Source: Agapanthus africanus | Taxonomy: Eukaryota; Streptophyta; Magnoliopsida; Asparagales; Amaryllidaceae | Assembly: GCA_030015575.1 (NCBI GenBank) | Contig: CM057338.1 | Location: 135,557,546 to 135,621,545 of the forward strand | Reading direction: 5' to 3' | DNA length: 64,000 nt | Part shown: in pieces, positions 1 through 8,722 of the stretch | Position numbering within the stretch: the first letter of the stretch is position 1 | Layout of the letters: every line of letters starts with the position of its first letter | Notes under the pieces: model-generated | Seen by the model: only the letters and a program-made list of their open reading frames with translations | Database searches by the model: none | What the model was told of the DNA's origin: nothing | Program-made: the position numbers and the translations under genes

Positions 1-830
1 ATTCCTTATATTGTTCTCTTCTGATTGGCATTTCGGAAATTTCTCGGAACTCCTCTAGCGAAATAGAAACTTGTCGATCCCTTAATAGAAACGTATGTGT
101 GGGGAGATTCCATTAGTTTATAAAAGCCTTAACCCATCAGACGGGGGGAGCAAGGTAGTAGAACAACGACGCATACACTGCCTGGTATAATCCAACTTTT
201 TGTAGCCGCGAGCGCTGAGAAGAGAGAATATACTGAGCCCAGAGAAGGTACCGTACTGGATATCATGGGATGACGCCTATCTTATAGACCTGCCCCCAAG
301 GTCGAAGCTCGCCCTGGTATATTCGACGCCCTAAGGTGTCGATAGCTTCCAAGGGTTGATTGGATATTCCCGTTGTCGATGGTTCGAGTTAGCCTTCAGG
401 AGTCCAGTTAACCGCCTCCATTGCGTAAGCAGTACACAGACGCTCTGTGAACTGAATTGAGCGAATAGGTTCTATTGGTACTCTACAAGTAAAGCTATAG
501 CAGCCTCTTATAATGTGACCGTACCAAATCCCCCATAAGAGAAGGCTCTTTTCGTCCTTGTCATGTCTCCTAAGCATAGCCATTGCTTCCTCATCTGATA
601 GTGACTATGGGAAATCGGGAATGAGTATAGGGAGAGTAAGGAAGTGAGGCCATTGTATCTGAAAAAGGACAAAAGAACTATCAACAAAAGGACGTGAGTT
701 CATTTGGTGGAACTACTAACTCCAAAGCTAATGGACCCTACGAAATCAAAGTGGTGGCTCATCTATGATGAGACATGTGCCTATTTTGAGAATCAAAAAG
801 AATTCTCATTAAATGAACAGTGGAGTTAAA
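1..830 (+). pseudogene. Degraded 3' end of a Tat-type Ty3/gypsy pol (tentative)
   Basis: No long reading frame survives. The only recognisable piece is at about 724-768 (plus strand), reading SKANGPYEIKVVAHL before a TGA stop. This resembles the GPY module at the C-terminus of Ty3/gypsy integrases, in the form W-x-GPY-x-(I/V) seen in Tat elements. The piece lies just before a Tat-type palindrome-rich LTR, which is where an integrase tail should be. Bases 1-650 show nothing I can assign on either strand. An alternative is unrelated intergenic DNA with a chance match. Confidence 0.3.
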
Positions 831-1448
831 ACTCCCAATATTCCCGAAAAGCGGGTTCTTTTAAAAACAACAAATTTAAATCTTACAGGATATTAAAGCC
901 CTAAAAACAAAAGGGGCGGGGGGAAATATCCAAGAACAGTAAGAGGAAATTAAAGGGAATAAAATTCCCAAAACTCATAAGAATCAAACCAGGGATTAAA
1001 AAACAATAATGGAATTAAATTCCCCCAATGATGGGATTAAATTCCAGAAATCCCCATGTTAGGAAACTCATGGGTTAAATAATGGAATAAAATTACATAA
1101 ATCCTCATATGTTAAGATAGACAATAGGGTAAAACCCTAAGCAGAGAATCAATGATTCTCAAAGAATATTTATTGACTCAAATCTCGGATATGCACTTCA
1201 AGATCCACGATCTACATTAAAAAGGTTCTTTTTTAAAAATCTCCAAGAGATCGATTAAAAAAAAAGAGCTAAGCTCTGTCAAATATGTTAATGGTTTTAA
1301 GATAAAAAAAAGGATACCCAAAAGTTGTTAAGAGCTAAGCTCTATTCGCAGTCCTTACAAAAAGTTTTGGCAGAGTTTATTCTATTCAAAGGGGTTCTTG
1401 AGGACAGAGGTCTAAGTTCTTAAACAAGAATTAAATTCTCAAAGAAAG
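780..1448 (+). repeat. Tat-type LTR, left part, rich in short hairpins
   Basis: AT-rich DNA made of many short inverted repeats with A/T loops, for example GGAGTTAAAACTCC, GGGTAAAACCC, GAGAATCAATGATTCTC and AGAGCTAAGCTCT. The same style fills 3568-4614 and 48580-49260, which carry the LTR TATA boxes. I read this as the first part of one LTR, cut at 1449 by a chromovirus-type LTR fragment. The exact LTR start is not visible; TG dinucleotides near 788 or 818 are candidates. Confidence 0.5.
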
Positions 1449-3070
1449 TGTCATGCACTGCTTCCCAGATTGCGCTAACTACGGCACGTGACAGAGCCAA
1501 TCATGCTACCTGTGGCTAGAAAACATCCCTCCACAGTCACATTACGGCTGTCTATAAGATATCAAGAACAATAAAACATAAACTAACTAGTACATGTCTA
1601 TCTACCAGAATAAAAGAGTCAAGAATAAATAAACGGAAACGATAAATCCAATAAACAATAAAATCAGGAAAAAAACGTCCCAATACGGGCTCACATCAAG
1701 AAACAAAAGCTACGGAATGAAACTAAACTAAATATCACTAAACACGATCCTCACAGCTCGGCATGACGGCTAAAAATACTCCTGGTCAGCCCGCGATAGA
1801 GATAAAGGAATTGGGCTATACAAAACCCAGACGTCAGTGCGTCATAATATCAAACAATAGTAATAAGCAGGATGTAACTAGATATGCAGGCATGAATATA
1901 AATCAACAACATGAATATAACAGTGAGGTGTGTATATGTATATATGAAGTGCGATGAGTAATCTAAACTGTGCTGCTGGGTTATCTATTCTAAAGTTTTT
2001 GAAATCAATTTAATGGAATCGTCGATGTAACTCAATAGTATCCCGTGCATGCCCGGAACCACGGTCCGGATTCTCTGGCTGAAATCCGAGACATGCCGCT
2101 GGGCAGTAAACAGGTAACATGTACAGATGAATGATGTCAGCATCATCATTCCGGGGCTGGCCTAGCCCGTAAAACTGACCAGTATAAACATCGAACTGTC
2201 GAGTTACAAATCAGATTTCATCATTGAGTTCCCCTTACCCCCAAGGTTATGTGTTCAAGTCAGGTATTGATAATATGGAACTAATGCCAACACAGGATCA
2301 AGTAGGTATAGGTTTGTCTATGTAAACAACAGGCTACGTCCGTCAGGACAACAAGTCAGGACAGTCGGCATTAATAACAAGATCTGGTAACAAGTCAAGA
2401 AGTGTATCAGGGCAAGTCAGGTGGTGTATATGTATCAAGAGGATGCCCAAAGTAAAACTATAACGAGTATCGAAACACGGTAAATGCATGGATGCACAAG
2501 TATCTATCTATGATAACATTTTATAAGTCCATGAGTCGTATGATACACACTAGCAAGTATGGTATATAAATATAGCAGTAACATGTAATAATAAGATTCC
2601 GGCATGCAACTAAATATGTAATATATAGTATAGATATGTACGGATATCGTAAAAATGGTAAAACTGTAGCAGGGATGCACAATGCAAAATACATGTATTA
2701 TTTTTATTCATATGGATGTAAATATATAGACATAGCATGTAGCAAGATAAAATTTCCTGATCGGATCTCGCAACGGGGTATGTACGCCGCGTCCAATGTC
2801 GGGTAAACGTCACGATGCACACACACGCGTACGGGACTGGGCTTGGCTACTCACGAACATGACCACACTGGATGAGGACGACGACTAGGTCACCCGGATC
2901 GTCGGCGGCATACATGGCTACGGCGATCACCGGAAAACAAGAATCAAGAAAGAAAAGAATAAGAAGAAGAAGAAGATGATGAAGAAGTGGTCTGGGATTG
3001 GGTGCTCTGGAGTCAGAGACGAGGCGCCGGGGGGGGGGGAGACGACGGTGATGATGGGCCATCGACAGTG
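1449..3070 (-). mobile_element. Chromovirus-type LTR fragment (minus strand)
   Basis: The reverse complement aligns by eye with the last ~1.6 kb of the ~3 kb LTRs at 17491-20484 and 44462-47418. Shared stretches include the LTR end (TGTCA on this strand), the block around a phrase like ACAGCCGTAATGTGAC, and the block with TTTTCCGGTGATCGCC. The 5' half of the LTR, including the TGTAACACCC start, is missing. The fragment stops near 3050-3080 without a detectable target-site duplication. It is more diverged from the two element-B LTRs than they are from each other, so it is an older or related copy. Confidence 0.75.
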
Positions 3071-3232
3071 AGATCCACGGCAAGCCATGTTTGTCGCGTG
3101 AGAGCAACGCTTGTAAAATTGACATCGTTGCACTCATGTGTAAGCCACATAAGATCAACGCTTGGGTGAATTTGTTCCTTTATAAAAAAAGGTGAAGAAA
3201 AGAAAAAAGGAAAAGAATTCCCGCTGCTTGAC
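3071..3232. other. Unassigned stretch between LTR fragment and tandem array
   Basis: No coding potential or known motif was seen. It may be the junction left by truncation of the chromovirus-type LTR or diverged units of the array that follows. A purine-rich run lies at about 3183-3218. Confidence 0.3.
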
Positions 3233-3545
3233 CTCATGTGTTAAATATATGAGCGTTTATATGTAAAGCATATAAGCGCTGAAAATAAATAACTAAAGGC
3301 CAAGCCAGCCTCACGTGTTAAACACGTGAGCGGTTATATGCAAAGTATATAAGCGCCGAAAATAAATAACCAAAAGGGGCAAACTTGGCTCACGTGTTAA
3401 ACACGTAAGTGTTCATATGCGAAGCATATGAGCGCTAAATATAAGCAGGTTAAAACCCACACCGGTGTCACGTGTTAAACACGTGAGAACATACATTTCG
3501 AAGCACTAGCTTCAGATAAAATTGAATTCTATATAGAATTGAATT
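3233..3545 (+). repeat. Tandem array, four ~78-bp units with G-box palindromes
   Basis: Units start at about 3233, 3310, 3389 and 3467 (spacing 77-79 bp). Each complete unit has two inverted repeats. The first is CTCACGTGTT-A-AACACGTGAG, a near-perfect palindrome containing two CACGTG G-boxes. The second is CATATGC-GAA-GCATATG or a variant, followed by AGCGC. The last unit keeps the first palindrome and loses most of the second. The array lies in the hairpin-rich Tat-type LTR, upstream of its TATA box. Confidence 0.85.
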
Positions 3546-3567
3546 CTATATAGAATTGAATTCTATT
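3522..3567 (+). repeat. Short tandem of a GAATTCTATATA palindromic unit
   Basis: A ~19-bp unit containing GAATTCTATATAGAATT occurs about two and a half times. It is self-complementary and joins the G-box array to the hairpin-rich segment of the same LTR. Confidence 0.8.
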
Positions 3568-4614
3568 TTGGGAAATATACTTCCCCTGTTCTTTCTAAAT
3601 AAGAAAGATATTCTCAATTAAACACAGAAACATTGGATTAAAAATCCAATGGTGATTAAAAATCATCAAATATAGAATTAAATTCCATTAGGAGAAAATA
3701 TCTCCCTGATCTTTCTAAGTGAGAAAGATATTCTCTGCTGGATCAAAAATCCAATGTTAGAATCAAATTATAATTTGGGAAAATATTTTCCTAATCTTTC
3801 CAAATGAGGAAGATACACTCTGAACCTTTGGATTGAAAATCCAATGGTGATTAAAAATCGACGTTTAATAGAATTAAATTCTATCTATGGGAAAATATAT
3901 CCCTAATCTTGTTAAAAACAAGAATATATATTCTGTAAAACAGAAATTCTCTGGATCGGTGGATAAAAACCCCCAAATAATTTTTGAGACCAATTAAATC
4001 AATTGGTACCTTTCAAATGAGAGATTTTTTCAAACTAATCAGCAATTTGCCTCCTCTATATAAAGAACCCAAGAATTTAAGTCTCAGAAGGAGAATCGAC
4101 CCCATAAATTTTCTACAAACTGAGAATTTAATTCTTCTTCAAAGAAGATCTTCCTCGTATTCTCCAACCCTAGGTAAAGAAAAAGCAGAGATAAAACATA
4201 TCTCCTTTGCCAGGCATAAGTAAAGCCAAGAGTTTAACCCTTCATTAAAAGAACTTAGTTCTTTCTCAGGAACTGGGATCTGTAAGACAGATCTCCCCAC
4301 AAGTTGAGAATTTAATTCTTATCGGGAAGATCTTGTTCTTCAAACTCAAAATCTAGGAGAAAGAATTAGATAAAAAGAATATAGAGAAAAGACATATGTT
4401 CTGGGAATTTAATTCCTCTGAAAACAGGGTTTAACCCTACATAAAGAACTTAGTTCTTACAAAAAAACAGAAGAACTTAGTTCTCCAATAAAACCAATCC
4501 CAGATCTTCAAAACAGAGATTTTGATGATCATTAATGGTCAAAATGCCATTAACAGAAGATAAAACATCTTCAGAAAATATTAACAGAGATTAAAATCTC
4601 TAAAACAAAAGATT
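3568..4614 (+). repeat. Tat-type LTR, middle part: hairpin train and transcribed start
   Basis: From 3570 to 3960 about sixteen short hairpins lie nearly end to end. Examples are CATTGGATTAAAAATCCAATG, GGGAAAATATTTTCC, ATAGAATTAAATTCTAT and CTTGTTAAAAACAAG. The order of stem types repeats about three times, so this is also a degenerate tandem array of ~130-140 bp units. A TATA box follows at 4056. After it come more hairpins of the same kind (AAGAACTTAGTTCTT, GGGTTTAACCC-like). The segment is homologous, in the same orientation, to 48580-49290 in the LTR of the second Tat-type element. Confidence 0.75.
4056..4065 (+). promoter_or_regulatory. TATA box of Tat-type LTR
   Basis: CTATATAAAG followed by AACCCAAG. 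The same arrangement occurs at 48944 in the other Tat-type LTR, which supports its use as a core promoter. Confidence 0.65.
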
Positions 4615-4847
4615 CAGCGTCTCACATGTTTCTCACGTGAGCGCCCAAAACAGAATGCTCAGTACCTCATGTATTTCCCACGTGAGCGCTCAACAAAGAA
4701 AAGAGCACAACATCTCATGTGAGTCCTACGTGAATGCCCAAAAACATAGACTCAATGCTTCATGTGCTTCCTATGTGAGCGCCCAGAGGTGAAGACTCAG
4801 CGCCTCACGTGAAACACAAGTGAGCGCTGTATAAAAGTGCTGAGCAC
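4615..4847 (+). repeat. Tandem array, five ~46-bp units with TCACGTG/CACGTGAGCGC
   Basis: Units start near 4615, 4660, 4708, 4752 and 4798. Each has a CTCA(C/T)GTG-type half-site, a short spacer, then CACGTGAGCGC or a decayed form. The two half-sites are inverted copies, so each unit can fold into a hairpin. A related array with longer units lies at 49296-49543. Confidence 0.8.
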
Positions 4848-5009
4848 TATATATATATATATATGTAGTCAAAATGACTACGTGCTTAGCATTGATTGGG
4901 CAGTGCTCATGTCTGAACGCCTCACGTGCTTCCTACGTAATCGCTAAAGTAATAAATAAGTGTTTAGCACTTTTGAATAAAAGGATCGCTTGGTCCTCTT
5001 GATCTCTTC
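4848..5009 (+). repeat. Tat-type LTR, right part, truncated
   Basis: Contains a short (AT)n tract at about 4851-4865, the palindrome GTAGTCAAAATGACTAC and further GTGCTTAGCAC-type pieces like those in 49440-49560. It stops where Athila-type LTR sequence begins near 5010, so the LTR end is missing here. Confidence 0.5.
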
Positions 5010-5139
5010 GGTGATGATTTTGAATGTGAAGCTCTCAGTCATATATATAGTCACAAAAACTAGAAACCTTAAATTCCAAATAATAATATATGCAGATATC
5101 ATCAAACCACCAAAATCTTAGATCCTACGGCCCTACATC

Positions 5140-5189
5140 CGCCGCGGAACCACTGCATATTGGCTTGTTTGGCCGCGGTTCCGCCGTGG
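5140..5189 (-). other. Paired GC palindrome in old Athila LTR
   Basis: CGCCGCGGAACCAC at 5140 and GGCCGCGGTTCCGCCGTGG at 5171. The centres are AA and TT, so the two halves are complementary and can pair as one stem. Both halves are slightly decayed. Confidence 0.7.
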
Positions 5190-5450
5190 TTTAGTGGTAT
5201 GGGATTTTGGGATTTTTTGTGGTGTTTTGTATTGATATTTAGAGATCCTCTTGATGTTTAGATTCTGAAAATAATACTCTGAGTCTTTACCGTTACTAAA
5301 TCTTACGATTTGCTTCAATATTTTGGCAGATTTGATTCCGACATCTTGATTTATCCCGTATCTCTTGAATTCCAGACCTGAGCTAATATCTGCACAATAT
5401 CTCAAATCAAAGTGTTAGTAGTATTTGGTATTTTTAAGATATTATCCTAA

Positions 5451-5455
5451 CCATT
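5451..5455. repeat. Target-site duplication CCATT (left)
   Basis: CCATT directly precedes the left LTR of element A and recurs at 17325-17329 directly after the right LTR. A perfect 5-bp duplication fixes both ends of the element. Confidence 0.95.
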
Positions 5456-6988
5456 TGATTGGTAGAGTTTTTGCGTGTTTAAGTTTATTACCGCAATCAA
5501 GACGGTTTCGCTTGTAGCTAGCCAGTTGAGTACGGGTCGTCCGCAGGGAGATGGGAATCTTTTTCTATGTGCTTTAGCGAGTTAAGTCCAAATGTTCAGA
5601 TTTGTTTGAGATTAACTATGTGCTAAAATGTTATATAAAGAGAGCTTGTTAGGGTTAGGATTAGGTTAGTTTGAGTTAGGAGTAGCTCACTTCTTTCGTT
5701 GCCACTCTTAATATCGGTGTTACGGTAATCGGCAACAACGGGGATTAGCACGACTAGGAAGGAACTTACGAGTAGGCTTTCCAATGCTTAAGTTCTTCCT
5801 TTTGGTGCTTTTCCATCTGTTCTTGGCTCTTAGTCTTAACCTCCGGTTAATTCAACCACAACCGGTCTCACTAAGGAATCACCACTATCATGTAGGATAG
5901 GGTGTCGTAGGGTGCGGATTGTGGTTCAGTTAACGGGAGTCCGAATTAAGATGTTGGGCAAGGAAAGAGTGAGAGAGATTTCCTTCTCTCAAACTTTCCT
6001 TATCCTACCCTAACAAGTAAGAAAACTACTCACCCATTACAAGAAAAAGGAAAATAAAACAAAAGGAGGAAGATAGAAAGAAAGAGGTTAGAAGATTACA
6101 ACTAGTTATTTGAGACCTCACCTTGGCAAGGATCAAGCTTAAGCATCATTGTTGTTAAGGATAAAGTAAAATGGAAGAAGAAAGAAACAAACAACAAATA
6201 ACAACAACTAGATTAGCAAATGAAAAATACAAGCAATTAACATAACAAGACAAGCATGATAACAAAAGGAACTCTTTTATTCATCACTTCACTCATAAAA
6301 GCTCACTACAAGATTTTAATGGAGAAAAGATGATAAGAGGAAGAAGAACAACAAAGTGTATCTAAAATTTTACACAAGAATAAGCACCCTTCACTTGGCA
6401 TTGTTCTGGGCTATTTATAGACAGGAAACTGAAAACCTAGGCCAACAATCTGTCCCCACATAAAATTACCAATCTGCCCCTGAAAAGTCGTCAGCTGAAG
6501 AGCCTATACGGCCGTGGATCCGCGGCCATCTTGATGATTTAGGTCACCAGGTTTTGTGGGATTCCCTGGTTGGCTGTACTCTTTAGTTTGGAATATGTTG
6601 TTTCTCATAAGCTTTTCACAATTTTTCCAGAATTTCAGCAGATCAAAAGGTGATGTGATGTAGATCTTTTGCCATGATTTTTCTTGAGCTCCGCGTAGAT
6701 ATGTTGGATCTTGTGTTGACATTGAGCTTTGTGCATGAAAATGACATCGATTTGCCATTTTGTCCCTTAAACTGGTGTGCGGCAACATACGGATAGAGAG
6801 CGGAGATCCGTGTTTTATCTGTGGTTGGTAGTAATCCGGAATTTGTCGTGCTTTTCCATGATTTTCACTGTTTAGAGCTGAGAATCTGTATCCTGTAATT
6901 AACTAGCAAACACGGCTCAAGAGTACCTACCGATAAGCAATGTGATAAAAATTGGGCGGTATAAAAATGGAAAAATCGGATATGAATA
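5456..6988 (-). repeat. 3' LTR of element A
   Basis: Starts TGATTGG on the plus strand and ends ...GATATGAATA, where the partner LTR has GATATGAACA, so the terminal CA has mutated to TA. It is 1533 bp against 1571 bp in the partner. Most of the difference is a 31-bp deletion at 6510-6527 that removed one GC palindrome and the spacer. A TATA box (CTATAAATAG on the minus strand) lies at 6411-6420. Confidence 0.93.
6510..6527 (-). other. Single GC palindrome (partner deleted)
   Basis: GGCCGTGGATCCGCGGCC. The other LTR has two copies 13 nt apart at this place. The deletion equals one palindrome plus the spacer, as expected from recombination or slippage between the two copies. Confidence 0.9.
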
Positions 6989-6990
6989 AA

Positions 6991-7026
6991 TACCCCCAAA
7001 CTTATCATTTGCTCGTCCCGAGCAAA
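6991..7026 (-). promoter_or_regulatory. PPT with upstream hairpin (module 3)
   Basis: On the minus strand a hairpin TTTGCTCG-GGA-CGAGCAAA (7008-7026) precedes AAGTTTGGGGGTA (6991-7003), which lies 2 nt from the 3' LTR. The position fits the polypurine tract that primes plus-strand DNA synthesis. The hairpin is matched at 63733-63752 in the non-autonomous element. Confidence 0.8.
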
Positions 7027-8433
7027 GCCAATTTATTCACAAAATTTCCTAACCTCACTTTCGCAGGGAACACGATTGCACTGAGCATGTGCAACAAGCC
7101 GTTAAACCTCTAGGTGTCCCTAGTAGGAGGAATGTTGTCTCCTGAGGGTTTTCAGCGGATACTACCCACAAAATCCGGTCATGCTAGTTTTGCAAAATAA
7201 CTTTGATTCAAACCTTAAAGTTTTGTTTCAGAAAATAACAATTCTATGATCCTAAGTCTAGACTATCGAATCTTTATTTTTCACACCTCGCTTCTTATTT
7301 AACTAAGGATTTTATATGTCTTTACGTGCAGTGCAAATAGTGTCGTTAAGTTCCAGAAGGATCGGTTAAAGTCATCATGTCACACAATAAAGCACAGATA
7401 AAAATTTTAAAAGGATCACATAAGTTTTATAAAGAGTTAAGCATTTTTCAAGTTTCGTTTTCCAGTATGGTTTCAACTTCAGAATTTCTATCTTTCTTAA
7501 CAGGAAACTAGGTCTTATTTTTCACTCCACCTTTTTCTTGTTTTCATTTCATAAACACCTCTGTGAACGTGCAATAGTCTTTATCATAGAATAAAACCTT
7601 CATATCTCCGCTAGAAATATTTTTTATAAAAACCAGTCTTTTGTTAAGATTATTCTCACACAAAGAACCGTTAGGAATTTTAACTCGGAGAGAACACTTG
7701 CTTGACTTTGTTTTAATCTGGAGTTTCTAGGCTTCTTAACGAGCTTTGGGCCAATGCACCCAAACCAGTTGGCTTTAGGGCATTAGGTGTAGAGACACCC
7801 CAGCGGACTTAATCACTCAAGTTACCTAGGCCCAAAAACAAAAGACAATTTAGCGTGAAAATCATGATAATTCAATGCGAACGGAGATATATTCGGCAGT
7901 TCAGTTATTTTTTTGGATAAAAGACGTGTTTAGTGGGTTAGGTGTGTAATCATTCCAATCAATTTTCAGATAGGTTATTTTTCTGAATTAGTTCCAATTA
8001 AGGCATCAATAATATCCCTTCATATTCACTTCACTTCATAAACTATTCTTCATATTACTTATTTCAGAACAAATCTATTTGATCCTCAGAAAATCATTTA
8101 TCCATTTAAAAGTTTTTAGATATAATAGACTTGTCATCTAATTTCCAAAACTCACGACACGTGTAGTGTGATGTAAAGACGTATATCAGCTATAGTTAAC
8201 TTCAAAAGAGAGTTATCTTTCAGGTTTTCAAAATCTAAAAATAAGATTTAGTTATTCTTATCTTATCAAACAAAACCGTGGAAATGTTGAATCTAAGTTC
8301 TCCCACTAGCTAACTTGACAAAAAAGATTTTATGTTTTTAGAAAATTTTCTGATTTTTATGGATTTTATGGATTTTAGTATGCAGATGCAAAATATACAT
8401 ATGAATGCGAATGTTAGAAATGCGTACCGAGCG

Positions 8434-8470
8434 TACCCCCAAACTTAAACTGGACAGTGTCCGCACTGTC
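8434..8470 (-). promoter_or_regulatory. Internal polypurine tract with hairpin (module 2)
   Basis: On the minus strand GACAGTG-CGGA-CACTGTC (8453-8470) is followed by AAGTTTGGGGGTA (8434-8446). It resembles the terminal PPT but lies ~1.4 kb inside the element. The homologous place in the non-autonomous element (62434-62470) has GACAGTG-AGGA-CACTGTC. Confidence 0.75.
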
Positions 8471-8608
8471 ATTGCATGAAGAGATCATTGAAGGGTCAAA
8501 ATTGTCGGTTAGATATACACAATTTTTTTTGTTTTTGTTTTTAAAGAAAAGAAAAATAGGAAAAAAGAAAAAGAATATCCACAAATATATACAAAATGGT
8601 ATATACAT

Positions 8609-8643
8609 ACCCCCAAACTTATTTGGAACAGTGTCTGCTGTTC
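8609..8643 (-). promoter_or_regulatory. Internal polypurine tract with hairpin (module 1)
   Basis: On the minus strand GAACAG-CAGACA-CTGTTC (8626-8643) is followed by AAGTTTGGGGGT (8609-8620). It is the first of three PPT-like copies, about 80 nt after the pol stop codon. Confidence 0.7.
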
Positions 8644-8722
8644 TTGGCTAGATAACCAAAGTTTGGTGGTAGGCAGAAGAAGATTATGCAGGGTAAACCG
8701 GCTCCTGTAAGACCAGGAGCTC

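Larger units (their letters stand above)
5010..5455 (-). mobile_element. Old Athila-type LTR (minus strand), part 1 of 3
   Basis: This piece carries the paired GC palindrome found in the Athila LTRs of this window. Together with 17325-17490 and 47424-47517 it makes one LTR once the insertions with duplications CCATT and TAAAA are removed. The left boundary is estimated; a TGATG lies near 5010. No coding sequence is present. Confidence 0.55.
6989..8722 (-). other. 3' untranslated region of element A
   Basis: About 1.7 kb between the pol stop and the 3' LTR with no convincing ORF on the coding strand. It holds three hairpin plus polypurine modules (8609-8643, 8434-8470, 6991-7026). It also holds a block at about 7055-7161 closely matched in two other Athila elements (63597-63712 and 47586-47691), and a second shared block around CCAACTGGTTTGGG (7740-7795). 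An env-like product would be expected in this place in some Athila elements, but none is visible. Confidence 0.7.

Noticed and set aside
389-583. Short ORF at the left edge
   Set aside because: 64 codons, no motif and no context; not supportable as a gene.
3233-3545. CRISPR-like array
   Set aside because: Units are contiguous tandem repeats with no unique spacers, in a plant LTR.
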